From the NCBI GenBank assembly GCA_029259675.1, contig JAJDES010000171.1, forward strand, positions 1 to 24,305: a DNA stretch of 24,305 nucleotides. The letters are read 5' to 3'. Positions 1-7,073 of this stretch are shown here, piece after piece (positions within the stretch are counted from its first letter, which is position 1; each line of letters opens with the position of its first letter). The stretch is from Planctomycetota bacterium (GTDB taxonomy: Bacteria > Planctomycetota > UBA1135 > GCA-002686595). The position numbers and the translations under genes were made by a program. Below the pieces are notes generated by a model. It made no database searches, had not been told where the DNA came from, and saw only the letters and a list, made by a program, of their open reading frames with translations.

Positions 1-138
1 GGGGTTGCGAGGGCCAGAGCTCCCTCTGAAGACCCCCTGACGCCCAACCGCACAAAGGTTACGAGTTTTTTAGACCCCGTCCCCGTTCACTTTGCTTGGG
101 CGCCATTTCCCCGCGCGACACGCGCATCCAGCCCAATG
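1..138. other. Non-coding stretch downstream of the sigma gene
   Basis: This stretch lies 3' of the minus-strand ECF sigma gene. I find no convincing gene, and no hairpin followed by a T-run on the minus strand that would serve as the sigma gene's terminator. Short open frames here run antisense to, or into, the sigma gene and show no family resemblance. Confidence 0.5.
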
Positions 139-894
139 CTAGCGCGCTTCCAGCGCACGAAAGAGCCCGCGCAGTTCCGCTTCGACCTCTCCCGGATCCC
201 GCAGGGTCTCGGCAATGGAGGAGCGCAAAAGCTCTCCGAAGCGCCTGCGCAGGCGGTACACCGCGACCTTGATGGCGCCCTCGCTGGTCCCGCGCCGCTC
301 CGCAATCGCGCGATAGGGAGCGAGCGACCCGTCGCTCACCAAACAGCCGCGCAGATCTTGGAAAGTTGCAAGCTTGCCCGCACTCTCGTACTCGACCCGC
401 AAGCTACCCATGACTGAACTCAGGAGCGCCCTGGCCCAACTGCGATCAAAAATCTGTTCCGCAGTCTCGCCGGTTTCGGGCTCCAATTGATAACGCGCCT
501 CCGATTGTTCGAAATCGAGTGAAAGCAACTCCACCCCGCCCCCTCGACGTTCCGAATTGTCGCGGGCCTTTTGGTTGGAGAGGTAATTTTTGACGGCGCC
601 CAGGAGGTAGGCGCGAAAGCGCCCGCGCTCGGAATCCGCCTGAAACAAGTCGCGCCGATCGAGAAGCCGCGCAAAAAAACCTTGGGTCAGGTCCAGAGCG
701 GCATCCGCATTTTGTCCGCGGCGGCGAATGAAGGCGTAAACCGGGTACCAGTAAATTTCGCACAGCTCACTTAGCGCGAGTTGCGTTTGCTCGCTCTCCA
801 CTTCGCCCGCGCGCTCAATCACACTCCAACGCGTAGTTAAGAAGCCGCTGGGCGAATTGGGGTGATGCTCTGCTTGTGATTTGAATTCCGTCAC
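139..894 (-). CDS. ECF-type RNA polymerase sigma factor
   Basis: An alternative sigma factor that directs core RNA polymerase to its own promoters in the cytoplasm. With the GTG start at 894 the protein has 251 residues. An LTTRWSVI motif lies at about 19-26; this is typical of a subgroup of ECF sigma factors common in Planctomycetota, Acidobacteriota and Verrucomicrobiota. Region 2 spans about 40-112 and includes the DLTQGFFARLL helix (68-78). Region 4 spans about 160-230 with the helix-turn-helix YRAIAERRGTSEGAIKVAVY at 194-213. The frame stays open to a GTG at 999, but the extra 35 residues do not resemble a sigma N-terminus, and GTG 894 has a G-rich stretch a few bases upstream. It lies downstream of the DUF2270-type gene on the same strand, with 243 bases between them. 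No anti-sigma gene is adjacent. The family call is firm; the start is less certain. Confidence 0.9.
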   Translation of the reverse strand: MTEFKSQAEHHPNSPSGFLTTRWSVIERAGEVESEQTQLALSELCEIYWYPVYAFIRRRGQNADAALDLTQGFFARLLDRRDLFQADSERGRFRAYLLGAVKNYLSNQKARDNSERRGGGVELLSLDFEQSEARYQLEPETGETAEQIFDRSWARALLSSVMGSLRVEYESAGKLATFQDLRGCLVSDGSLAPYRAIAERRGTSEGAIKVAVYRLRRRFGELLRSSIAETLRDPGEVEAELRGLFRALEAR

Positions 895-1137
895 TGGTTT
901 ACCCCAGGCAACGAGAAACCTGAACGAGGAAGCTGGGAAGCAGCAGTTTGCCTGAAAAGGCTCTTCCTGCGTTGTATCGGATTGACGTTTGGGCTCCACG
1001 CCCCATCAAGCTGATAGGCGAGGCGACTCAATCGATCGGAATCTCCGCAGGGAAGCACGCACTTTTTGGCGGAGTGTCGAGTCCGTAGTACCCCCCATTG
1101 GCCTACGCCCTTCGTATCGGGCGCGCACCCATGCGCT

Positions 1138-1887
1138 CTAGAGTTCCAAACTCTCGCGCGTAACTTCGTGATCCGAGTTGCCGTTGGAATCCCAATAATC
1201 CGACTCGCTGTGGGGCAGTTTGGGACGAATCAAGGCAATCGTCAGCATGGCCACCAAAAAGGTGGCAACGTAGGCGATAGCTCCCCACCACGGCACTAGG
1301 CCAACCTCCAGGTTCTCCTTGAAGGCGCTAAAGTCCCCGGCCGGTGTGGGATGCACGCTTACTTTCACAATCCAAGCCGTAATCAAAACGATGATGATGG
1401 CCCAATAGTTCTTGAGGAGCCGCGCGCGCAGGGCTTCCATTCGGCTGATCTTGAACGATGGGTGAAACAGGTCATCGGCCACGAGAGTTCCCCAATCCTC
1501 TTCGGGACTCTTGGGGTTGCGGCGCAGAATCGGACCGTAGAAGTTTTCTTCGATCATGCGCACCCGCGAGCGCCAAACGTGCCAAAAGCGATAGCGACGC
1601 GCTTCGAAGGCCATCAGGATCGTTATCAAGGCCAGGCCCACCAGCAGGATCCAATGTGAATGGTCGATTTGACCGAAGGCGAAGGAAAGCAAGCCGGCGC
1701 TGGTCAATACGGCCCAGTTCGTCGTGTTGTCCAAACGAATGCGCCAGGAGTTGGCGCGCGAGAGCTCGCCCCGATACAGGTGCACGATGGCCGAAATGTA
1801 CTCGGCCCGCGTAATCGGTGTGCTTTCGTATTCGTCCCGGCGCTCGGAGTCTGTTTGCTCCGGCTTCGCTTGATCCTGGTTAGCCAT
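1138..1887 (-). CDS. DUF2270-type integral membrane protein
   Basis: A predicted inner-membrane protein of 249 residues. After a polar N-terminus of about 25 residues comes ITRAEYISAIVHLYRGE (25-41), then hydrophobic segments at about 58-72, 79-94, 161-178 and 199-220, which gives four membrane spans. The loop FEARRYRFWHVWRSRVRMIE (94-113), rich in Arg and aromatic residues, followed by ENFYGPILRR, is characteristic of the DUF2270 family, whose biochemical role is unknown. The C-terminal tail is hydrophilic. The gene is upstream of, and in the same direction as, the ECF sigma gene, but separated from it, so co-transcription is possible rather than clear. An AGGAA sits directly against the ATG, too close for an ideal ribosome binding site. 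The family is recognised from sequence; function cannot be inferred. Confidence 0.8.
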   Translation of the reverse strand: MANQDQAKPEQTDSERRDEYESTPITRAEYISAIVHLYRGELSRANSWRIRLDNTTNWAVLTSAGLLSFAFGQIDHSHWILLVGLALITILMAFEARRYRFWHVWRSRVRMIEENFYGPILRRNPKSPEEDWGTLVADDLFHPSFKISRMEALRARLLKNYWAIIIVLITAWIVKVSVHPTPAGDFSAFKENLEVGLVPWWGAIAYVATFLVAMLTIALIRPKLPHSESDYWDSNGNSDHEVTRESLEL

Positions 1888-2233
1888 TTCCTATTGCATC
1901 CATTCGCTAAGCTGAAGACTAACGATCGGAAGCGCGCGGAAACATCATTTGGTCCAATCCTTGTCGGCCCCGCCCGAACTGGGGAAGCGAACCCAAGCGA
2001 CAACGATCGGTGCATGGCGTTTCGACTGTCCGGCTGACGCCGGGGCACTCCGATTGAATTCGTTCAACTGGGGCCTTCAGCTCCTCCCAGGCGAATGTAG
2101 ACGGCGAATTCAGACGACTGAATTACACGGCGAATTTCTCCAGAAAATTCAGTCCGCAAAATCAGCCGGCGAGAACACCAGACGTGCGATGGAGCTGCGC
2201 TGCGGGAGCAAAGGCGTCGCATCCATTTCGCAG
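1888..2233. other. Intergenic stretch with alternative hairpins
   Basis: This lies between the 3' end of the 2234-3568 gene and the start of the DUF2270-type gene. I see no credible gene. It contains a short GC hairpin (CCGGC 2030-2034 with GCCGG 2039-2043), a direct repeat ACGGCGAATT at 2101-2110 and 2127-2136, and a cluster of overlapping inverted repeats at 2107-2154. None of these hairpins is followed by a T-run on the minus strand, so they are not obvious intrinsic terminators. Confidence 0.55.
2107..2154. repeat. Overlapping inverted repeats (mutually exclusive stems)
   Basis: AATTCAG (2108-2113 region) pairs with CTGAATT (2118-2124). That second arm overlaps GACTGAATT (2116-2124), which pairs perfectly over 9 bases with AATTCAGTC (2146-2154). 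Only one of the two stems can form at a time. The position, 3' of the 2234-3568 gene and 5' of the DUF2270-type gene, allows an mRNA-end or a regulatory role. The pairing is visible; any function is inference. Confidence 0.5.
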
Positions 2234-3568
2234 TTAGTCGCCTGTATCGAGGGTCAATTCAATTCTGGACATACCCCGATATTGAATGTCGATGTCCACA
2301 TCCACGGGAGTGGATTCCACAATGCCCTGGAACGTGTGCAGCACTCGAATCGTGAGTTCAAGATTGAGTTTCAAGACTTGCACACGATTTTGCTTTGGAT
2401 CCCACTGATAGTGTCCGTTGCCCTTGACCGTTGAAAACAGGGAGGCGTTCAGCAATTCGACCTCAGCACCCATTTCCTCCAATCGACGAATAGGGTTCCA
2501 TTCCGGTCCCAATTCGCTTAATTGCAATTCCTCTTCAAAGTCCACGCGCAGACGCACGCGGTCAATGGTGTCGTCCGCTCCCTCTGCAGCTTGCACGATG
2601 CTGAGCAGCATCGACCCCTTGGGGTTCCTTAGGAACTCGGAGGGCGAAGCCAAGACATGGGACTCCGTCTGCTCTATCTGGCCGCCCGAAAAGCCGCCGC
2701 CCCGTTGCATCCCGAGCTCTCCCCCAGGCTCCAAGAGCCTGAGGAACACTTGGCTATCCAGCTCCCACTCTTGCTCGCCGCCCTCGGGAGGACGCAGATA
2801 ACTCAAGTCCAAGTCGGCGTCATGGTCAATTCCGAATAAAGCTTGATCCATAACGGGATCGAGCAATCGTCCGTCATCTGATAAATCAAAAAACAGCGTT
2901 TGACCCTGAAAGGGGCTGTACCGAATCGCGCCGGCCTTGCCCTGCTCGCGAGACCCAAGATCGGCAGCACCCTCAGCTTGAGTTTCGATATAAGCCCGCT
3001 CGAAGCGACGTTCGACCTCGCCCAAGTGAGTGCTTGTGGCCGCCCGCACTCGATCGATGACCTCCAGTTTTCGCTCGTTGATGATTTTCATTTCCGGCAG
3101 CGGCAACGGACCTTCTCCGTTGGTCTCAGCCCTGGAGTCAGGGGAGAGCCGAATTTCCGTTTCCATTAAGAAGGTGCGACGAAGTCCCGAGGGATAGCTT
3201 GCCGTCGATTCCTCGAACCAGACGGATTCTTGCGAGTCATCTAGCACTTCAAATGGAGGGGGTTCGGGCTCGCTGTCAGCTTCCTCTTCCTCGCTCAACA
3301 ACTCATTCGCGCCCGATTCACCACCTTGCCTCTGCTCCACAGGATCATCGTCCCGGTCTATGCCCTCGACCTTTGACGTTACCCACGACGGGGGTGCCTC
3401 TACCGCCTCGCGTCCGGAACGCGCGCCACTTATGGGGCTGAGTTCAACCGCCACGGAATCGCTTGCCGCAAGGCGATCTATTCCGCGGAAGAACCAAATT
3501 GCGAAGCCAAGCACCAGGGTCAGGGGACCCAGAATCCACAACTGCCGAACTAACGGAGTTTTGCTCAT
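2234..3568 (-). CDS. Single-pass membrane-anchored protein of unknown function
   Basis: I do not recognise a family with certainty. The protein has 444 residues from ATG 3568. A GTG immediately upstream (3571) could also start translation; GGAAGG lies about 8 bases before the ATG. Residues about 9-27 form one hydrophobic segment after a short basic N-terminus, so the bulk is probably periplasmic or extracytoplasmic. About 60-115 is a low-complexity acidic linker (EEEEADSEPEPPP) with no expected fold. From about 130 to the end there is an ordered, beta-rich-looking region including FQGQTLFFDLSDDG and EWELDSQVFLRLLEPGGEL. No cysteines or catalytic motif stand out. It follows the arylsulfotransferase-like gene by 61 bases on the same strand, so the two are probably co-transcribed and may act together in the envelope. 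Confidence 0.75.
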   Translation of the reverse strand: MSKTPLVRQLWILGPLTLVLGFAIWFFRGIDRLAASDSVAVELSPISGARSGREAVEAPPSWVTSKVEGIDRDDDPVEQRQGGESGANELLSEEEEADSEPEPPPFEVLDDSQESVWFEESTASYPSGLRRTFLMETEIRLSPDSRAETNGEGPLPLPEMKIINERKLEVIDRVRAATSTHLGEVERRFERAYIETQAEGAADLGSREQGKAGAIRYSPFQGQTLFFDLSDDGRLLDPVMDQALFGIDHDADLDLSYLRPPEGGEQEWELDSQVFLRLLEPGGELGMQRGGGFSGGQIEQTESHVLASPSEFLRNPKGSMLLSIVQAAEGADDTIDRVRLRVDFEEELQLSELGPEWNPIRRLEEMGAEVELLNASLFSTVKGNGHYQWDPKQNRVQVLKLNLELTIRVLHTFQGIVESTPVDVDIDIQYRGMSRIELTLDTGD

Positions 3569-3629
3569 CACAGGCCTTCCAGCGCGGGCGGCCGGAGCTT
3601 CGGCCTTGAGCCCAAGTCATCCGTCGCGA

Positions 3630-5207
3630 CTACTTGTTCGTCAAACCAAGTCTTTCCGCAAGCATAGCATGGGGATAGCGAGTGATGCGGATGGATGCGC
3701 GCCCTCCCTTTTCCCCTCGATTGGGATTCAGCCAGCGCCACACAACTTCCCCTGAACGAGTCACTTCGAACGCTTCTCCGTTGCCGGAGCTGGCAATAAG
3801 TATGTTGCCGTTCTCCAGTTCCTGGGCAGTTCCGCGCGCCTTCGTGAAAAACTTTTGGGGCGGGTCGCTTTGGTACTCCCACACAACTTCATTGTTGCGC
3901 GGATTGACCTCCAGCACGCGCGAATAACCGCGGCTGCGGATTCCATTGTCAAAAATGAGGATGTTTCCGTTGCGCAACCAAGTTCCCTCGTGCGGCCCTT
4001 CGAGTTCATCCTGTCCCCAGGCCCAAACCATCTCGCGCGTTTCCCAATCCACGATGGCAACCAAGTCCTGGTGACGAACAGTAACCAACACGCGATTGTC
4101 TCCGTAGGGCTCACCCAACGCCGACAACTCGCTGTGGGGCATCCATTCGACGCCGTTGCAGTGCAAGAGATCAACTGCGCGAGCCGTAGCCGGTTTGCGT
4201 CGTTCCAGCATGTCGCCAAGCTCTTCGACAAAATCTGTTCCAGCTTGCTTGCCCGCCTCGGCGATCGAATTCAAATCACGCTTTGGAGAGGCCGCATCGC
4301 TTGAATCCGGCTCATGTGTCCGCGCCTGCTTATTCACATCGGCACCGGACTCGGAGTCCTGCGGTTCTTGATCGCCGTAGTCGCCATCAGCTTCCTCGCT
4401 CGCCGAAGACTCCTTCTGATCCGCTTGCATGCTCTTGCGCAAGCTATCGACGCGTGCAATTTGCACCAGGTCCGGCTTGTCCGCCAAAAAGTCATAGACG
4501 GAGAGTGCGCGCTTGAATTCGCCAGTGCCCGAAAACAGCTCCAACGAGTTGTCACGCATGCTCCATTGCGTTTGCTCGGGAGCACTGCGCCGCTCCTGCG
4601 TTAGCACCAAGACATCACCGCCGGGAGTCATTTCGACATCGTGATGCGCCGGCAAAGAATTGCGCCACAGCACTTCACCGTCCCAAGTCAAGCGAGCGAT
4701 GTAGGCGTCGGGGTAGGAGTCATTGCCGCCCGGACGACCGCCGGCTTTGGGCTCGACGCCGAGCACGATCACATCGCCGTTCGGTTGCAATTGACAACGC
4801 AACCAGCGAATAGCCTCTTCGTCCTGCCATTGGTGAACCTGCTCGCCGTCATTAGCGAACAAGATTCCGCGGCCTGCGGGAATGTCGACAACTAGATTCC
4901 AACCCTCCTGCGCCTGCGCTTTGTCGAATTGAACAACTCCGTCGCCCTCGGGCTCTTCCGACCGTTCGTCGGGCTCATCCGCGTAGTCCAAATAGCCGAT
5001 GGCGGAAAGCTCATCGAAGCTGTCTTCCTGCTCTTCTTGCGGGCGGCTTCGATCGGCTCCTTCAGCTTGATTGAGCTCGGCATCCTGCGTGCCCGCCCCC
5101 GAATTCACGTCATTTTTAGGCGCGTCCCCCGCATCACAGGCCAAACCCAAACTCGCGGCTGCGAGCACGCCAACGGCCCTGGATAACAAATTGCTGTTGT
5201 GAGGCAT
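3630..5207 (-). CDS. Arylsulfotransferase-like beta-propeller lipoprotein
   Basis: Resembles the bacterial arylsulfotransferase (ASST) family: periplasmic beta-propellers that, in characterised members, move sulfate between phenols using active-site histidines. The start is ATG 5207 (525 residues), which begins a lipoprotein-like signal with LGLAC and acceptor Cys24. The longer frame to 5372 is unlikely because it crosses an intrinsic terminator. Propeller repeats are visible as G(D/N)(V/I)L-type strands. HHDVEMTPGGDVLVL begins at His188, and GPHEGTWLRNGNILIFDNG contains His406; these are the histidine-bearing strands expected in the family. A long acidic, low-complexity insert (roughly 235-315) splits the propeller. 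Residue +2 after Cys24 is Asp, unlike the nearby lipoproteins. The downstream gene is 61 bases away. The fold is fairly sure; sulfotransferase activity is not, since many relatives are uncharacterised. Confidence 0.75.
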   Translation of the reverse strand: MPHNSNLLSRAVGVLAAASLGLACDAGDAPKNDVNSGAGTQDAELNQAEGADRSRPQEEQEDSFDELSAIGYLDYADEPDERSEEPEGDGVVQFDKAQAQEGWNLVVDIPAGRGILFANDGEQVHQWQDEEAIRWLRCQLQPNGDVIVLGVEPKAGGRPGGNDSYPDAYIARLTWDGEVLWRNSLPAHHDVEMTPGGDVLVLTQERRSAPEQTQWSMRDNSLELFSGTGEFKRALSVYDFLADKPDLVQIARVDSLRKSMQADQKESSASEEADGDYGDQEPQDSESGADVNKQARTHEPDSSDAASPKRDLNSIAEAGKQAGTDFVEELGDMLERRKPATARAVDLLHCNGVEWMPHSELSALGEPYGDNRVLVTVRHQDLVAIVDWETREMVWAWGQDELEGPHEGTWLRNGNILIFDNGIRSRGYSRVLEVNPRNNEVVWEYQSDPPQKFFTKARGTAQELENGNILIASSGNGEAFEVTRSGEVVWRWLNPNRGEKGGRASIRITRYPHAMLAERLGLTNK

Positions 5208-5290
5208 GTTCTTCAATGCGGGAGCAGGTCTTCGAAATCCGGCGGCTCCCAACGGAGTTCGCCAGTCTTGGGCAGCCAGTTTATGGGCAA

Positions 5291-5331
5291 CAAAAAATTC
5301 GGGCGAGACTTTCGATGAAGTCTCGCCCGAA
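5291..5331 (-). terminator. Strong intrinsic terminator after the LPP20 gene
   Basis: A perfect 14-base stem: TTCGGGCGAGACTT (5298-5311) and AAGTCTCGCCCGAA (5318-5331) around a 6-base loop. Read on the minus strand it is followed directly by a run of T (the complement of the A-run at 5292-5297). This ends the minus-strand LPP20 transcript about 70 bases after its stop codon at 5403, and separates it from the arylsulfotransferase-like gene starting at 5207. Confidence 0.92.
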
Positions 5332-5353
5332 CCCTGTACTACTGGGATTGGGC

Positions 5354-5450
5354 CGAATACTCCTTCGAGCATTCGACCCAGATGAAACTGAGCTGGAGTG
5401 GACTACGCTCCGTCACCCGAAAGGGCGCGGATTTGCTCCAGTTTCATCTG
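5354..5450 (-). repeat. Two further hairpins at the 3' end of the LPP20 gene
   Basis: CAGATGAAACTG (5379-5390) is the exact inverse complement of 5439-5450, a 12-base stem whose upstream arm lies in the coding region and which encloses the stop codon. Next, CGAATACTC (5354-5362) pairs with GAGCATTCG (5367-5375), a 9-base stem with one G-U pair in the minus-strand RNA and a GAAG loop. Together with the terminator at 5298-5331, the transcript would end in three consecutive hairpins. Confidence 0.75.
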
Positions 5451-6041
5451 CTCAGTGGCTTCGATTTGTTCCTTCAACTTGGCGTCGAAGTCGTCCTTTT
5501 GGACTTTGATGCGCTTGCGCTGCACTTCGCGTTCGAAGGACTTCTCCATGTTGTCTCGGTAGCTGGCGAAAACCGAATCCAGGTCGAGGCGATAAAGCAC
5601 GTACAGCGTTTTGTCGGCGCCGTCCTTCCAAGAGTCGATCTGGTAGGAACCGACCAAGGTCTCATTGGTGACCTGATTCGAGATCTCCTCGTAGTACTCA
5701 ACGGACGAGGCCCCGTCGAGGTCGTAGAAGTCGCGGTTGGTGTTCATGTAGTCCTGCACCAAACCCTGGACTTGCAAGCGCAGGGACTTGGCCAATTCCG
5801 CGCGGGCGCTGGCGCTTGCGCTGTTGCGCTGGGCGCGAACGTTGGGGTTGTAGTTGCCGATACCGACGGCATAAAGCGCCTTGGTTTCCCCATCGTCGTA
5901 CTGGTTCGGCTGGTCAATCCAAGCCGGGCCGGTACCCGAGGTCGTCGTTGTCGATGCGGGACCCTTGCAACCGATGAGCGGCGCTACGCCGACGGCGAGG
6001 ACCAAAAACCATGCTGCGGATTTGCGGATTGAGTTCTTCAT
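5403..6041 (-). CDS. LPP20-family lipoprotein (minus arm, distal)
   Basis: An envelope lipoprotein of 212 residues. The start at ATG 6041 gives a textbook lipoprotein signal: basic n-region, hydrophobic core and lipobox LIGC with acceptor Cys25 followed by Lys. The longer frame to 6398 overlaps the neighbouring LPP20 gene and lacks a signal. The mature part opens with PAWIDQPNQ, then ALYAVGIGNYNPN, then a helix rich in Ala and Arg and a strand LYVLYRLDLDSVF. This is the LPP20 layout, the family that includes Helicobacter LPP20 and flagellar FlgP. The C-terminal 45 residues or so are charged and helical, probably a coiled coil. It lies 202 bases after the other minus-arm LPP20 gene and ends in an intrinsic terminator. 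No flagellar gene is nearby, so a flagellar role is not indicated here. Confidence 0.85.
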   Translation of the reverse strand: MKNSIRKSAAWFLVLAVGVAPLIGCKGPASTTTTSGTGPAWIDQPNQYDDGETKALYAVGIGNYNPNVRAQRNSASASARAELAKSLRLQVQGLVQDYMNTNRDFYDLDGASSVEYYEEISNQVTNETLVGSYQIDSWKDGADKTLYVLYRLDLDSVFASYRDNMEKSFEREVQRKRIKVQKDDFDAKLKEQIEATEQMKLEQIRALSGDGA

Positions 6042-6058
6042 TTTTGATTTGAATCGGT

Positions 6059-6078
6059 GGAAGCCTCCAACGGCTTCC
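6059..6078 (-). repeat. Leader hairpin before the distal LPP20 gene
   Basis: GGAAGCC (6059-6065) and GGCTTCC (6072-6078) form a 7-base stem with a 6-base loop, 18 bases upstream of ATG 6041 on the minus strand. A second small dyad, AACAG/CTGTT, lies just upstream at about 6081-6093. There is no T-run. This could be a leader hairpin or an operator-like dyad. Confidence 0.4.
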
Positions 6079-6243
6079 GTAACAGAAACTGTTCCTGGTC
6101 TGTTCAGATCCGGCGGCAAAGCGGCCCGCTCGTTGTGAACGTCGTTACGAAGAGCCCCAAGCGTGCATTCCGAAACATCGAAGCTTGAGTCCGAGAGGAT
6201 GGCCTCGGCACAAATGGCGATGCTGTGGAATTTGGTTTGGAGT

Positions 6244-6762
6244 TCATTGAATGGATGGTGAAACGATCGCGCGGGCAACCCGGACCAACACCCAGGTGTG
6301 GCCTGGAGAACCTGCGCGGCCCCTCTCGTCGTACCAGCTTCCAACCGTTTCCACGTCTTGCAAGACTTCGTCGGAGAGCTGCACGCTTTCGGACACATAT
6401 TCGCTTGCCCCGCCCCGATCCGACAAGGTGCTGGTCGAAGCCACTCTCACGCGAACCTGCCCGGCCAACTCGGCCAAAGCCCGCTCCCTCGCGATTCGGA
6501 TCGCATTGGCCCGGCTGCCGTTGTACTGCGGCCCCGCCGACCCAATAGCGTAATAGTACGTGGAGTCGCTGGGAGGTTGGTGGACCCAGCCCGGGGGACC
6601 GAAAAGAGCGCAGGAAGCGAGCCCGCCGGAGAACGTCACCGCACAAAGAATCAATGCGGTGAGAAGCCCCGTCAGCGAGCCGATTTCGCCGCCTGACCGG
6701 CGCCTGCGGCCCAGGACCCGGCCGGCGGTCGCTGAAGATTCGATGCGTATTGCCTTGCTCAA
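6244..6762 (-). CDS. LPP20-family lipoprotein (minus arm, proximal)
   Basis: A short LPP20-type envelope lipoprotein. The open frame extends to GTG 6825, but that start lacks a ribosome binding site and gives an implausibly long leader. TTG 6762 has AGGGGAG six to seven bases upstream and gives 172 residues, so I prefer it. The hydrophobic core lies at about 30-47, the lipobox is LASC, and Cys51 is the lipid acceptor. The mature domain shows PPGWVHQPPSDSTYYYAIGS, then the helix ANAIRIARERALAELAGQVR and strand HTWVLVRVARAIV, matching the LPP20 pattern of aromatic start, Ala/Arg helix and final strand. It is the first gene of the minus arm and diverges from the plus-strand lipoprotein operon, suggesting shared control. 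The preferred start still leaves a long Arg-rich n-region (RRRR at about 19-22), which is odd. Confidence 0.8.
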   Translation of the reverse strand: MSKAIRIESSATAGRVLGRRRRSGGEIGSLTGLLTALILCAVTFSGGLASCALFGPPGWVHQPPSDSTYYYAIGSAGPQYNGSRANAIRIARERALAELAGQVRVRVASTSTLSDRGGASEYVSESVQLSDEVLQDVETVGSWYDERGRAGSPGHTWVLVRVARAIVSPSIQ

Positions 6763-7073
6763 GCTGCTCTCCCCTACTCGCAAGCCCAATATGGATCCGA
6801 ACGATTGGGGCCTTTTCGTCGCCACGTTTGTTCAGTTGGACTTGCACATCCTAGTTAGGGGGCTTGCAGCTCGCTTCCCACACAGCTGATTTCCCAAAAT
6901 TTTCGCGGCGAATGTCCGTGGCCTCCGCTTGGCTGTGTGTGGCAAGCAAACGGAGCAAGACAGTAGGATACGGAATCGGCCTCGCACGGCCCCACGCAAG
7001 GGAGCCCCGAGCCAGAGAGGGGGGCCCTAGGCGGGGTCCCGGATTCCCCCGCGATCCCCTAGGGGAACTATTG
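6763..7073. promoter_or_regulatory. Divergent control region between the two lipoprotein arms
   Basis: This region must carry the promoters for the minus-strand LPP20 genes and the plus-strand lipoprotein operon. I cannot assign confident -35/-10 boxes. An imperfect inverted repeat is visible: GCTTCCCACACAGC (6873-6886) against GCTGTGTGTGGCAAGC (6932-6947), an operator-like dyad. Near the plus-strand start lies a GC-rich hairpin that covers the ribosome binding site (listed separately). Confidence 0.5.
7025..7065 (+). promoter_or_regulatory. Leader hairpin covering the ribosome binding site
   Basis: CCCTAG (7025-7030) pairs with CTAGGG (7059-7064), and GCGGGG (7031-7036) pairs with CCCCGC (7047-7052). 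This makes a 12-base stem with a 6-base bulge on one side. CCCCTAGGGG (7056-7065) is also a perfect palindrome. The AGGGGA ribosome binding site for ATG 7074 lies inside these pairings, so the structure would hide it. Confidence 0.6.

Noticed and set aside
1949..2434. Plus-strand open frame of 161 codons
   Set aside because: Runs antisense into the better-supported minus-strand gene and has no coherent domain pattern.
5208..5372. Longer N-terminus for the arylsulfotransferase-like protein
   Set aside because: Would be read across a strong intrinsic terminator and would bury the lipoprotein signal that begins at ATG 5207.
6104..6847. Minus-strand open frame of 247 codons overlapping the proximal LPP20 gene
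   Set aside because: Arg/Gly/Pro-rich shadow of the LPP20 gene in another frame; no signal or domain.
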